The position numbers and the translations under genes were made by a program. Positions 17,288 through 25,738 of a DNA stretch of 64,000 nt are shown here, in pieces. How positions within the stretch are numbered: position 1 is the first letter of the stretch; the number at the start of each line of letters is the position of its first letter. Source of the stretch: Anaerolineales bacterium (GTDB lineage: Bacteria; Chloroflexota; Anaerolineae; Anaerolineales; Villigracilaceae); the NCBI GenBank assembly GCA_020634885.1, contig JACKAW010000001.1, forward strand, positions 62,001 to 126,000. The letters are read 5' to 3'. Below the pieces are notes generated by a model. That model saw only the letters and a list, made by a program, of their open reading frames with translations, made no database searches and had not been told where the DNA came from.

Positions 17288-18049
17288 ATGAAAAATAATA
17301 AACGGCTGGTGCTTTTTCTGATTTTTTCTGCTTTTTCCACCATGGTGTGCCGCTGTACGTTTGATAGAGGCGAAGCGACAACCCTTATCCTATCAGACGG
17401 AGCCACTCTTGATTGTCGTGAATTCTACGAAAGCAATCCCACATGGAAAACCATCTTCTATTTTTATACCTACGATTGCAGTATTCCCTGTCCTGACGGC
17501 AGCCAGGTGACTGCCAAGGAAATGAGCCTGCCAAATATTGAGGGCAAATACAACGGCGTGGATATTGTTGACCTTGACCTTGCAACTCTTCAGAATCAAT
17601 ATTGTATGGCTGCAACCCCGACACCTACTGCCACTCCATTAGCACAAGACCCTTCTGCCGGGGTGCCGGTTGCAATTCCGCTTTTAACCGAACGTGTCAC
17701 TGCTTGTAATTATAAAGAGGGATTTGTCAATTTTGAGTTAGCCGACCCTGCTCGCGAGTACGACTCCATGCAAGTTCAACTATATCTAAACAACACTCAA
17801 ACTAAGTGTGATGTTCCCAGCACCAATAATGGTGTTCTTTCCTGTACTTTACCAGCCAATATCCGTTTTCCAGTAAACATTCAGGCGCAGGTAAATAACG
17901 TCGAAGTCAACAACTTCAACTTTGACGGTTCTTACTGTGGTTACAAAGACCCCAGCACCTCCGGCGATAGCGACAGCGATAACGACAATCCATCAGGTGA
18001 CTCTGGCGCACCCGATGTTGTACCCACTGCAACTGATTTTGGTGGGTAA
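17288..18049 (+). CDS. Cys-rich exported protein, family member A (unnamed four-Cys head domain)
   Basis: 253 residues, secreted or anchored by an N-terminal hydrophobic segment (LVLFLIFSAFSTMVCRC). The head domain has Cys43, Cys64, Cys68 and Cys106 in the order C-x20-C-x3-C-x37-C, with DCSIPCPDG and LQNQYC as landmarks. A short TPTPTATP linker leads to a second beta-rich domain with four cysteines and the motif VNNFNFDGSYCGYKDP, then an Asp/Ser/Gly-rich tail. Head and second domains recur in the gene at 51979, and the head alone in the gene at 50824. GAGGAG lies 5 nt before the ATG. Function unknown. Disulfide-stabilised extracytoplasmic modules are inferred. Confidence 0.75.
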   Translation: MKNNKRLVLFLIFSAFSTMVCRCTFDRGEATTLILSDGATLDCREFYESNPTWKTIFYFYTYDCSIPCPDGSQVTAKEMSLPNIEGKYNGVDIVDLDLATLQNQYCMAATPTPTATPLAQDPSAGVPVAIPLLTERVTACNYKEGFVNFELADPAREYDSMQVQLYLNNTQTKCDVPSTNNGVLSCTLPANIRFPVNIQAQVNNVEVNNFNFDGSYCGYKDPSTSGDSDSDNDNPSGDSGAPDVVPTATDFGG

Positions 18050-18060
18050 CCTCGCATAAC

Positions 18061-18100
18061 ACAAAACGTCCGCAAGCTAAAAGGCTCGCGGACGTTTTGT
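18061..18100. terminator. Bidirectional terminator between convergent genes
   Basis: ACAAAACGTCCGC (18061-18073) and its exact complement (18088-18100) enclose a 14-nt loop with A4 and T4 flanks. The hairpin sits between convergent genes ending at 18049 and 18121. Confidence 0.85.
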
Positions 18101-18120
18101 GTTTCTTCCAAACTTCGTGT

Positions 18121-19653
18121 TTACTCAATCCATAATTCTTCTTTAAATCGTTTTTTATCTCGCAGCCATCCCACCGCATCGCCAAGGAATGGGAGGGTGA
18201 ACGTCCACGAAACGGTGAAGGGGGTCATGATCTTGAAGTAATCCCAGTAGGCTGCCAGGGGACCATTTAAACCCCATTCCCAGTATCGCCAATGCCAGCG
18301 CCAAAGGATGTAATAACTGAGGATGCTGTATTCCACGGTTAGGCTGAAAAGGAAGGTGCGCCAAAAGGTGCGCGAATTAAGATTAAGCGCGGCAAATGGA
18401 ATAGCCCATAATGGATACCACAAGCGAAAGGCATTGGTGAGATAGATCATTACAAAGTAGGCGAAGAAGCCCGCTTCAAGCAGGGTCAATTTACGGCGCA
18501 GGAATTGGATCGTGATGTAGGTGTAGATCAAGAGAAAAATGTAGCGTGTGTTCGGCAGAATGAGCTTACTTGCATCTGGAGAAATTTCACGGACGATGAC
18601 GTAGATGGCATATGCGGGAGAAAAACTGCGCCGCCCAAAGGAACTGGCAATTCCAGAGAACACTTGCGTAAATGGACCCATGAGTCGGTACGAGAGGAGG
18701 AAAAGGCTGAGGACGATCACCCCAAGCCCAAATCCACGAATGAGGCGCTCTCGCCATGTGGGGGCATCCATCAAAATCGAAAGTCCAAATAATGGGATGA
18801 TGACCAATGCCGGGAGTTTGATCAAGGCGGCGAGAGTCAATGCAATGGCTGCCCAAACCCATTTGCCGCGCTGCCATAGGATTAGCCCAAGTGTGACGAA
18901 GGCTGCCATCATCATATCGTTGTGTGCGTTGCCCACCGCTTCAAGCAAGACGAGGGGGTTGAGTGCAAAAAACGCCATTGCCGTGGTTTGGCTGACGGAG
19001 TATCCTTCTTCTTGCTGGTGAGATCTCCAGCCGATCAGCCATGCCATGCCAGCGTATGCCAGCAGGCTGATGAACTTAAATGCGATGACACCTGCACCAA
19101 TATCTCGAATGCCGAGTTGGATTGGGATGCGCCCGATCCACTCCCATACGGGACCGTAAGGTGAGGTGCTGTCTGTATATTCTCCGGCGAGTTGGCTGTA
19201 TGGGTCAGCAGGAAATGCGCCCGGTGGGATGATGAGCGGGTTGGCATTGTACAAGACCCAGTTGCGGGCGTTAACCACATAGACAGAGACATCCAGCGCG
19301 GTGATGGGGTATAAGCCGAGCAGGATCACACCGCATAACAAGCCAATGCCCAGGGTTAGTTTTCGCAGACGGGTTGCCTGTGCAGGGAATTCTTTTGAAA
19401 GACTATGCAGGGTTTTTACCATGTGCCAGAAAGCGTAGAATAGCAGCCCCAAACCTAAAATGTAAACCCAGATCAACCCGCGTATGCCATTGCGAAGGAT
19501 GATTTCAAGATCGAGCATTTTGCCTTCGGCGTAAATATGTGGAAAGAGCGGGAATATCAAAACAAAGGCAAGATAAATGCCAGCCGTGACTGCTCCCCAA
19601 CGAATGAGTTTTCTTTGTGCGTTTTGGTAGGCGGGGTATTCGTTATTAGGCAT
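18121..19653 (-). CDS. GT-C membrane glycosyltransferase (polyprenol-phosphate mannosyltransferase-like)
   Basis: 510 residues with about 12 predicted transmembrane helices. The first large outer loop carries the acidic pair region ALDVSVYVVNARNW, followed by STSPYGPVWEW, as in the MptB/PimE-like and DUF2029 (GT87) families that use polyprenyl-phosphate sugars. NAHNDMMMAAF is a further GT-C landmark. The predicted role is adding a sugar to a cell-envelope glycolipid or glycan outside the membrane. Donor and acceptor are unknown. It starts 9 nt after the peptidoglycan-binding lipoprotein gene, so an envelope function is plausible. No clear ribosome site is visible. Confidence 0.72.
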   Translation of the reverse strand: MPNNEYPAYQNAQRKLIRWGAVTAGIYLAFVLIFPLFPHIYAEGKMLDLEIILRNGIRGLIWVYILGLGLLFYAFWHMVKTLHSLSKEFPAQATRLRKLTLGIGLLCGVILLGLYPITALDVSVYVVNARNWVLYNANPLIIPPGAFPADPYSQLAGEYTDSTSPYGPVWEWIGRIPIQLGIRDIGAGVIAFKFISLLAYAGMAWLIGWRSHQQEEGYSVSQTTAMAFFALNPLVLLEAVGNAHNDMMMAAFVTLGLILWQRGKWVWAAIALTLAALIKLPALVIIPLFGLSILMDAPTWRERLIRGFGLGVIVLSLFLLSYRLMGPFTQVFSGIASSFGRRSFSPAYAIYVIVREISPDASKLILPNTRYIFLLIYTYITIQFLRRKLTLLEAGFFAYFVMIYLTNAFRLWYPLWAIPFAALNLNSRTFWRTFLFSLTVEYSILSYYILWRWHWRYWEWGLNGPLAAYWDYFKIMTPFTVSWTFTLPFLGDAVGWLRDKKRFKEELWIE

Positions 19654-19662
19654 GTGTCTGTT

Positions 19663-20634
19663 TTATTTTCCGATCAGTTTTTGCCATGTCAATATATCGA
19701 CTGTGCCGTTTTCGGTCAGCCCTTGTTTGGATTGAAAGTCTTTTATGGCGTCTTCGGTGAGGGGACCAAAGATACCATCTATTTCAAGTTCGTAGCCGAA
19801 TTTGGTTTTGAGTAAATATTGCACAGCGTTTACGGTTTTGCCGTTACTGCCTTTTGCAACTTGCACAACGATGGTTTCCCAGGTTTCTGGGTCTACCATG
19901 CCGGTTTCTTCAAGCCCTTTGCGCTTTTGAAAAATCTTTATCTGTTTTTTTGTGTCTGCTCCAAATACTCCGTCTACCAGTGTGGTCAGGTCGTAGTGAT
20001 CGAGCAGGGATTGAATTGCATACACCTCGGCGCCGTTAGCTCCCTGTTGTAATTCCTTCCAGGCAATGATGCTGCCGCGTTTTGTCTTGATTTGCACCCA
20101 GAAAGGACCGGATGAAAGGGCGAAGGTTTCACCTGAAGGGGCTTGTATTTTCCAACTACTGCGGAAGGTTCCCGCCACGGCAGGGGCGATCAGGTCAACT
20201 GAGATTTCCACTGATTCGCCGGGTGCGATGCTGATATTTGTGAGCGGTTGCGTAGGCGCTGCGCTCATGCGGGTATCTGAATCAAAGACCAGCTTGTATT
20301 CGGGAGTCCATGCACAGGTTCCGATATTTTTGAGTCGCCAGATCTTTGTGAATGGTTTTTCAATGAACATGACCGTATCGTCGGGGATGGTCACATCGGC
20401 AACGAAAGCGGCAACATTGCAGGTTGGGTCGCTGGGGGTTCCGCTGGTTAATTGCGGCGTTGGGGTTGTTTCGGGTTCTGGTGTCTGCTCTGTTTGTGCA
20501 TTGCCGCCTGCTGCCACGGTTTGAGCGGCAAAAGTGGAGACTTGGTCAAAGTCATACTTTTGATCGTTGGACGGCATGGTGCATGAAACAAGCAGTATGG
20601 TGAGTGAGAGAAGCGTTAGATTACGAATGCGCAT
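19663..20634 (-). CDS. Lipoprotein with NBR1-type Ig domain and two peptidoglycan-binding domains
   Basis: 323 residues. A lipobox (LLVSCTMP) gives a lipidated Cys18. After a Thr/Pro linker, residues 75-185 form an NBR1-like (Ig_NBR1) beta-sandwich with KIWRLKNIGTCAWTPEYKLVF and PGESVEISVDLIAPAVAGTFRSSWKI. Two tandem PG_binding_1 repeats follow (AIQSLLDHYDL ... VDGVFGADTKKQIKIFQ and AVQYLLKTKFG ... IDGIFGPLTEDAIKDFQ). The protein would sit in the cell envelope and bind peptidoglycan or a related polymer. AAGGA precedes the ATG. It is in one operon with the AhpD-like gene upstream (18-nt gap) and the GT-C gene downstream. A relative with an FN3 domain is at 49644. Confidence 0.85.
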   Translation of the reverse strand: MRIRNLTLLSLTILLVSCTMPSNDQKYDFDQVSTFAAQTVAAGGNAQTEQTPEPETTPTPQLTSGTPSDPTCNVAAFVADVTIPDDTVMFIEKPFTKIWRLKNIGTCAWTPEYKLVFDSDTRMSAAPTQPLTNISIAPGESVEISVDLIAPAVAGTFRSSWKIQAPSGETFALSSGPFWVQIKTKRGSIIAWKELQQGANGAEVYAIQSLLDHYDLTTLVDGVFGADTKKQIKIFQKRKGLEETGMVDPETWETIVVQVAKGSNGKTVNAVQYLLKTKFGYELEIDGIFGPLTEDAIKDFQSKQGLTENGTVDILTWQKLIGK

Positions 20635-20652
20635 AAAAAATTCCTTTGTTCT

Positions 20653-21216
20653 TTATTCGCCTTTGGCATACTCATCCAAGATCACCCCCAACCCGTCTGC
20701 CACGCGGTTGACGTAGGCGTAGTAGGCTGTGGTTTGGTTGATGTCTAAAATGGCGCGGTCATCCCAGCCGGTTTCGCGCAGGGGGATGAGATCGGCTTCG
20801 GTCATATCCCAGGGTGTGCGGGTGAGTTTTTCGGCGTAGTGGAGCATGGCTATTTGACGGGGTTTTAATTCCGCTTTTCGATAATCTTCCTGTAAGGTTT
20901 TTACAAATTGGACATCTTTTACGAATCGCAGCAAACCGCGCGAGTGATGAATAATTCAATACTGACATTTGTTAATGACGCTGACCACCACGGCGATCAT
21001 TTCACGCTCAGACCTGCTCAGTGGACTTTTAGCGTGCATTACGCTGTGGTATAGGTCGGCATGTGCTCGCAGCGTGGGCGGGTTGAGGGAATGGACGGCG
21101 AGGATGTTATCCACCCCTTGTTTTTCTTCGTCCCATTCCTGCTTGTAGTAATTGGCAAGTTCCCCTTCCGCTTCACTTTCAGGGATGACGTGTATCCAGG
21201 CTCGTTTCTCTGTCAT
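20653..21216 (-). CDS. AhpD-like peroxidase-related protein, probable selenoprotein with in-frame UGA (CxxU)
   Basis: Read through one TGA (20956-20958), this is a 187-residue carboxymuconolactone-decarboxylase/AhpD-family protein of the peroxidase-related subfamily. The redox motif reads C84-Q-Y-U87 followed by IIHH, exactly where family members have CxxC-x-x-HH. Both sides are intact: SPLSRSEREMIAVVVSVINKCQY before it, and YAEKLTRTPWDMTEADL and DINQTTAYYAYVNRVADGLGV after it. Total length fits the family. GGAG lies 6 nt before the ATG at 21216, and TATGAT lies at 21240-21245. A SECIS-like hairpin begins directly after the UGA. The alternative is a recent nonsense mutation or a base error. 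The expected activity is thiol/selenol-dependent peroxide reduction. Confidence 0.72.
20926..20943 (-). promoter_or_regulatory. Candidate bacterial SECIS hairpin
   Basis: On the mRNA, UCGCGC pairs with GC(U)GCGA, leaving a bulged U and an apical loop GGUUU. The loop begins 18 nt after the UGA. Known bacterial SECIS elements have a short stem, a G among the first two loop bases and a loop 16-37 nt from the UGA. All three hold here. The helix is short (6 bp), so a chance match is possible. Confidence 0.55.
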
Positions 21217-21272
21217 TGGATTCTCCGCAAGTTTTCCCAATCATACCTTTTCAATAGCAAAAATTAAAAGAA

Positions 21273-21304
21273 AAAACGGGAAGCAAAATTTCGCTTCCCG
21301 TTTT
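21273..21304. terminator. Terminator of the mrp gene
   Basis: AAAACGGGAAGC (21273-21284) and GCTTCCCGTTTT (21293-21304) form a perfect 12-bp stem with an 8-nt loop, 12 nt past the mrp stop and upstream of the AhpD-like gene. A- and T-flanks allow termination in both directions. Confidence 0.88.
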
Positions 21305-21316
21305 GTGAATCTTGCC

Positions 21317-22390
21317 TTATTCGACGATGTTGATCGGAAGGGTGTTGTTCGTGCCCAGCGCCGCCACGGAGGATTTTTGTGCGATTTTTTGGGCGATCTC
21401 TGTAAGGGCTTTGGCAACCGGTGATTCGGGGTAGGCATCTACAATGGGTTTGCCAGTATCGCCGCCAATGCGGACGTTCGGGTCGATGGGAATTTGCCCG
21501 AGGAACGTGCTTTCGGTTGCTTTGGCAAGTTCTTCACCGCCGCCCGAGCCGAACAAATCCATTTTTGAGCCGTCGGGCATTTCAAGGAAGGACATGTTTT
21601 CAACGACCCCAAGGATGGGCACTTCGAGGGTCTTAAACATGTTCAAGCCGCGCCCGGCATCTTCGAGCGAGACCAACTGCGGTAGGGTAACGACCACTGC
21701 GCCGCTGAGGGGCAGGGCTTGAGCGAGGGAAAGAGCCGCGTCGCCGGTTCCGGGTGGAAGGTCTACGATGAGGTAGTCGAGTTCGCCCCACTCCACATCA
21801 CCGAGAAATTGACGAATGGCAGAGTTGAGCATGGGTCCACGCCAGATGAGCGGCTGCCCCGGCTTGACGAGCAATCCCATTGAAACCATTTTCACGCCAT
21901 AGGCTTCGGCAGGGATAATGCGCGGTCCGTTTGGTGGGGGGAGTTTTTCAACGCCCAACATGGTAGGGGTGTTGGGCCCGTAGATATCGGCATCCATCAA
22001 GCCGACGCGTGCGCCAGATTTTGCAAGCGCCACAGCCACATTAACAGAGACGGTAGATTTGCCCACGCCGCCTTTGCCAGAACCAATGGCGATGGCGTTG
22101 CGGATGGGCGTTTCAACCAGTCCGCGCATACGACCGTCGTTGGGCACGTCAGAGTCCATTTTGACTTCTACGCTGCCAATGCCTTCAATGGATTTAAGCG
22201 CGTTACGGCAGTCTGCCTCGATCTTGCCTTTGAGCGGGCAGGCGGGGGTGGTGAGCATAACAGTAAAGGAGACTTTATCTCCGCTCACTTCAAGGTTGCG
22301 GATCATGTTCAGGGTGACAAGGTCCTGCCCGAGGTCAGGTTCTTGAACCGTGCCTAGAGCTTTGAGTACAGCTTCTTTAGTTGGTGCCAT
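21317..22390 (-). CDS. mrp: Mrp/NBP35 family Fe-S cluster carrier ATPase
   Basis: 357 residues. An N-terminal MIP18/DUF59 domain (residues 1-90) is followed by a deviant Walker A P-loop IGSGKGGVGKSTVSVNVAVAL and the DADIYGPNTPTMLG segment. The Fe-S-binding CxxC typical of many homologues is not obvious, which is noteworthy. The protein is expected to assemble or carry Fe-S clusters for apo-targets such as complex I subunits. It lies downstream of the nuoI gene on the same strand. AGGA lies 9 nt before the ATG. Confidence 0.9.
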   Translation of the reverse strand: MAPTKEAVLKALGTVQEPDLGQDLVTLNMIRNLEVSGDKVSFTVMLTTPACPLKGKIEADCRNALKSIEGIGSVEVKMDSDVPNDGRMRGLVETPIRNAIAIGSGKGGVGKSTVSVNVAVALAKSGARVGLMDADIYGPNTPTMLGVEKLPPPNGPRIIPAEAYGVKMVSMGLLVKPGQPLIWRGPMLNSAIRQFLGDVEWGELDYLIVDLPPGTGDAALSLAQALPLSGAVVVTLPQLVSLEDAGRGLNMFKTLEVPILGVVENMSFLEMPDGSKMDLFGSGGGEELAKATESTFLGQIPIDPNVRIGGDTGKPIVDAYPESPVAKALTEIAQKIAQKSSVAALGTNNTLPINIVE

Positions 22391-22429
22391 TGAGTAATCC
22401 TATAAAGAGATTTTTTATATAAAAAGCAG

Positions 22430-22467
22430 ACAAGTAGACAGGTGGTGATTCTTACCCGTCTACTTGT
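22430..22467. repeat. Intergenic 10-bp inverted repeat between nuoI and mrp
   Basis: ACAAGTAGAC (22430-22439) and GTCTACTTGT (22458-22467) are perfect complements with an 18-nt loop. There is no T-run on the minus strand directly after it. It resembles the dyads at 4916 and 6440 in position and style but not in sequence. Confidence 0.55.
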
Positions 22468-22487
22468 TCTCGTTCAAACTTGCAGCA

Positions 22488-23105
22488 TTATGCGGCGGGA
22501 GTTGCGGCAGCATTTGCCTTGGCGGCTTTTGCGGCTTCTTTTGCTTTGCGGGCGTCTTCTTCCTTTTGATAGTTCAGCGGGCGGATTTCCGCATAGTAAG
22601 AAGCGGGCTTGAGTAATTTATCGAGGTTGTACACATTGCGCCCGTATGAAGCAATGGCGAAATCATGATCCATCTTGATGGCATCGAAGGGGCAGTATTC
22701 GGCGCAGAAACCGCAATTCATACAGACATCCATATCAATGTAGAATTCCGCGGGTTGGGGTACGGGTTTGCCGGTGTTGGGGTCGTTGGTGCGTACGATC
22801 CAGATGCATTGCGGCGGGCAAACCTTGGCGCAGATGCCGCAGGAAGTGCAACGCACATCTTTCTTGTCATCACCATCGTGAACAAGGAACGGTACAAAGC
22901 GGAATTCTTCCGGCTGGATCAACTGCTCTTCAGGATATTGCACAGTGAAAATGCCGCGCGTGTTTTTAGATGAACGATGCGCCACGCCTTCAGTGGTGAA
23001 ATAGCGTTTCTTGCCCTGCATCCACCAGGAGATGTCATCAAGATAGGTGTCTGCAAAGCGTTTGAGGGTGACGCCCAACCCTTTAAGTATGCCTTTTCCG
23101 TACAT
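22488..23105 (-). CDS. nuoI: NADH-quinone oxidoreductase subunit I (two 4Fe-4S)
   Basis: 205 residues. The two ferredoxin motifs are CTSCGICAKVCPPQC and CMNCGFCAEYCPF, which carry clusters N6a and N6b that pass electrons toward subunit B in complex I. The N-terminal amphipathic segment matches NuoI. The C-terminus has an Ala/Lys-rich tail of about 25 residues beyond the normal end. AGGAG lies 9 nt before the ATG. It follows nuoCD by 12 nt. Confidence 0.9.
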   Translation of the reverse strand: MYGKGILKGLGVTLKRFADTYLDDISWWMQGKKRYFTTEGVAHRSSKNTRGIFTVQYPEEQLIQPEEFRFVPFLVHDGDDKKDVRCTSCGICAKVCPPQCIWIVRTNDPNTGKPVPQPAEFYIDMDVCMNCGFCAEYCPFDAIKMDHDFAIASYGRNVYNLDKLLKPASYYAEIRPLNYQKEEDARKAKEAAKAAKANAAATPAA

Positions 23106-23117
23106 CGGTAAGTTCTC

Positions 23118-24866
23118 CTATCTATCCACTTCGCCCATCACAATGTCGAGCATTGCGAGCAGGGCTACGAAGTCAGCGATCTTGGTGCCTTTGCACATCG
23201 TTTCTACAGCGGTCAGATTAACGAACGAAGGGGCGCGGACGTGATAGCGGTAGGGGTTTGGTTTCCCGTTCGAGACGACGTAGAAGGCGAGTTCACCCTT
23301 GGGTGATTCGACCCGTCCGTACGCTTCACCAGCCGGGACGCGAACCTGGTATTGCGGTTTCTGCGAGTTGATCGGTCCTTCGGGGATTTGCTTGAGAGCC
23401 TGCTCCAAAATGCGGAGCGACTGGCGAATCTCGTCAAAACGGATGAGGTAGTTATCGTACATATCGCCGTTGTAGCGCACAGCCACATCGAAATCGAAGC
23501 GGTCGTATACCGAATAGGGGTCGGCACGGCGCAGGTCATATGGAACACCGGCAGCACGGAGCACAGGTCCGGTTACCGAGTTGCGAATCGCTTCTTCAGC
23601 ATTGAGAACATGGACACCCTTGAGACGCCCGACCAGCACTTCATTCTCGTTGAGGAAGCGTTCCATTTCATCTGTCTTGGCAGGCAGGCGGTCGTGGACG
23701 AGGTCCTTGATCTTCTGCATGGCATCTGCGGGGATATCGCGTACCACGCCGCCAAAGCGGAAGTAATTGCACATCATGCGGGCGCCGGAGACAGCTTCAA
23801 AAATATCGAGGATCAGTTCACGCTCTTCAAATGCGTACAGCGAAGGCGTGTACATGGAGCCGAGGTCGTTGATGAGCATACCAATGAAGATAAGATGGTT
23901 CTGAATGCGGCTCAACTCTGCCATGATCACGCGGATGTATTCAGCGCGTTCTGCCACAGGGATGTTCATCAATTTTTCAACGGTTACAGCGTACCCGAAG
24001 TTATTTGCCATCGAGTTGAAGTAATCGAGGCGGTCAGTGAACGGCATGATCTGCAAATAGGTATTGCGTTCGCCGATCTTATCGTGATTGCGGTGCAGGT
24101 AGCCCATGACTGGTTTGAGGCTGGTGATGGTTTCGCCGTTTAACTCCACTGCCACACGCAGCACGCCGTGAGTGGAGGGGTGGTGCGGTCCCATATTCAC
24201 GACCATGTGGTCGGTTCCCATCTGGTTTTCGCTGGTGTGTTTCATGCTTGATTTTTCAAGCGAGAAGTACAACTGGTCTTCATTTTCGGGTTGGTAATTA
24301 TCCAGCTTGAAGTTTTCAGGGAGTTTGATGTTATCTCGGAAGGGGTTCTTGAATTCCGCATAGGTATGGTGACCTTCGGGCCAGCGGCTCTTGAACGGTT
24401 TGGTTTCTTCTTCAAAGAAGGCTTCTTGATAATCTTTGCGCAGCGGGTGACCTTCATAGCCTTCCCATAAAAGGATGCGGCGCAGGTCGGGATGACCGGT
24501 GAATTTGATTCCCAGTAGATCCCAGGCTTCGCGTTCCTGAAAATCGGCGCCAGCCCACACATCAATGAGAGAGGGAACTTCCATTGGGTCTACGCGGTCT
24601 ACTTGAGTTTTGAAGACGATGCCGGGCCCGCCGGTGGTGCGGTGAAGGTGATAGACCACTTCCATTTTGTTGTCGGCGATATAGTCTACGCCAGTAACAG
24701 AGGAGAGCAGGTCAAAGTTGAATTCGTCGCGCAGGGCGGTGGCAACTTCAACGAGATTTTCTTTTTTGACGATAAAGCCAGAGAACCCGGGGCGGGTATC
24801 AGCGGTGACAAATTCTGGGAAACGAGAGACCAAATCAATGGTCGTAGTAGAGGCGGGAGCAGTCAT
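23118..24866 (-). CDS. nuoCD: Fused NADH-quinone oxidoreductase subunits C and D
   Basis: 582 residues. Residues 1 to about 190 are NuoC-like (ERE-AWDLLGIKFTGHPDLRRILLWEGYEGHPLRKDYQ). The rest is the 49-kDa NuoD-type quinone-site subunit (GPHHPSTHGVLRVAVELNGE, GYLHRNHDKIGE, and the C-terminal VVSNGKPNPYRYHVRAPSFVNL). This fusion occurs in several bacterial lineages. TAATG overlaps the nuoB stop, with AAGGTG before it, giving translational coupling. NuoE, F, G and the membrane subunits are not in this window. Confidence 0.93.
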   Translation of the reverse strand: MTAPASTTTIDLVSRFPEFVTADTRPGFSGFIVKKENLVEVATALRDEFNFDLLSSVTGVDYIADNKMEVVYHLHRTTGGPGIVFKTQVDRVDPMEVPSLIDVWAGADFQEREAWDLLGIKFTGHPDLRRILLWEGYEGHPLRKDYQEAFFEEETKPFKSRWPEGHHTYAEFKNPFRDNIKLPENFKLDNYQPENEDQLYFSLEKSSMKHTSENQMGTDHMVVNMGPHHPSTHGVLRVAVELNGETITSLKPVMGYLHRNHDKIGERNTYLQIMPFTDRLDYFNSMANNFGYAVTVEKLMNIPVAERAEYIRVIMAELSRIQNHLIFIGMLINDLGSMYTPSLYAFEERELILDIFEAVSGARMMCNYFRFGGVVRDIPADAMQKIKDLVHDRLPAKTDEMERFLNENEVLVGRLKGVHVLNAEEAIRNSVTGPVLRAAGVPYDLRRADPYSVYDRFDFDVAVRYNGDMYDNYLIRFDEIRQSLRILEQALKQIPEGPINSQKPQYQVRVPAGEAYGRVESPKGELAFYVVSNGKPNPYRYHVRAPSFVNLTAVETMCKGTKIADFVALLAMLDIVMGEVDR

Positions 24867-25507
24867 TATGCACCTTCCTTTTTCACTGCCGCAGCTTCAA
24901 TTTCTTCTGCGCGGCGTACATCAATGAGATCAGGTCCAAGAATAGGCATGGGCACGTAGTTCGAATCCACTTTGCCTTTTTCGTACCAACGAACTTTTTT
25001 GATGGATTGCTTGTCGATCTTTTCTTGCAGTTTCATCATGCCTGCGATAAGTGCCTGCGGGGTGGGAGGGCAGCCAGGGATGTACACATCCACAGGCAGG
25101 AATTTATCAATACCTGCCACCACGTTATAACCTTCCTTGAAAGGTCCGCCGCTGGAGGCGCAAGCGCCCATTGCCACCACATACTTGGGTTCGGGCATTT
25201 GGTTGTACAAGCGGATGATGGACGGCAGCATCTTCTTGGTGACGGTGCCAGAGACTAGCATCATATCTGCCTGACGCGGGGTGGGGCGCATCACTTCCAT
25301 GCCGAAGCGTGCCATGTCGTAACGTGCGGTTTGCGCGGCGATCATTTCGATGGCGCAGCAAGCCAGACCGAACATCAGGGGCCATACAGACCAGCGGCGT
25401 CCCCAGTTGTAAAGGCGGTCTATCGTTGTCACCGAAACAACATTCTGAATATCTTCAGGGATGTTGTAGTTCGGCAGGTTCAATCCTTCGTATTTATTTT
25501 CTTCCAT
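24866..25507 (-). CDS. nuoB: NADH-quinone oxidoreductase subunit B
   Basis: 213 residues. GLACCAIEMIA, MGACASSGGPF and VYIPGCPPTPQAL hold the four cysteine ligands of cluster N2, the last cluster before quinone. ATG 25507 (MEENKYEG) is preferred over the longer frame because AGGAG lies 8 nt before it. The start lies inside the end of iscX (14-nt overlap), so the two are coupled. Confidence 0.93.
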   Translation of the reverse strand: MEENKYEGLNLPNYNIPEDIQNVVSVTTIDRLYNWGRRWSVWPLMFGLACCAIEMIAAQTARYDMARFGMEVMRPTPRQADMMLVSGTVTKKMLPSIIRLYNQMPEPKYVVAMGACASSGGPFKEGYNVVAGIDKFLPVDVYIPGCPPTPQALIAGMMKLQEKIDKQSIKKVRWYEKGKVDSNYVPMPILGPDLIDVRRAEEIEAAAVKKEGA

Positions 25508-25706
25508 GAATGAGCTCCTCGTACCAGTCTTGGTAGATTGCATATAGGATGTCGTCGTTCACAAGAGCGGGGTCATCCTCAAATTCCGAAAGTGCCAACG
25601 TCCAGTCGTATATTTGTTGAAGGGTTACTTCTTCGATATTCACATCTTTGTATCTTCGCTTCAACTCAAGAGCTATGGCGTATGTAGACTCCCAATTTAG
25701 CGACAT
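25494..25706 (-). CDS. iscX: IscX-like Fe-S assembly adaptor
   Basis: 70 residues matching IscX/YfhJ. LNWESTYAIALELKRRYKDVNIEEVTLQQIYDWTLAL and EFEDDPALVNDDILYAIYQDWYEEL match the family, including the acidic surface that binds the cysteine desulfurase IscS and iron. In proteobacteria the gene ends the isc operon. Here it leads the nuoB-nuoCD-nuoI group and overlaps nuoB, so a Fe-S assembly factor is co-translated with Fe-S subunits. A good promoter precedes it. Confidence 0.85.
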   Translation of the reverse strand: MSLNWESTYAIALELKRRYKDVNIEEVTLQQIYDWTLALSEFEDDPALVNDDILYAIYQDWYEELIHGRK

Positions 25707-25738
25707 GGATTTTGGTGTTTTCCTTCACAAACAGGGCG

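Noticed and set aside
20653..21240. AhpD-like gene as a pseudogene split in two
   Set aside because: Only one TGA interrupts it, at a redox position, with a SECIS-like hairpin and intact flanks. A nonsense mutation or base error cannot be fully excluded.
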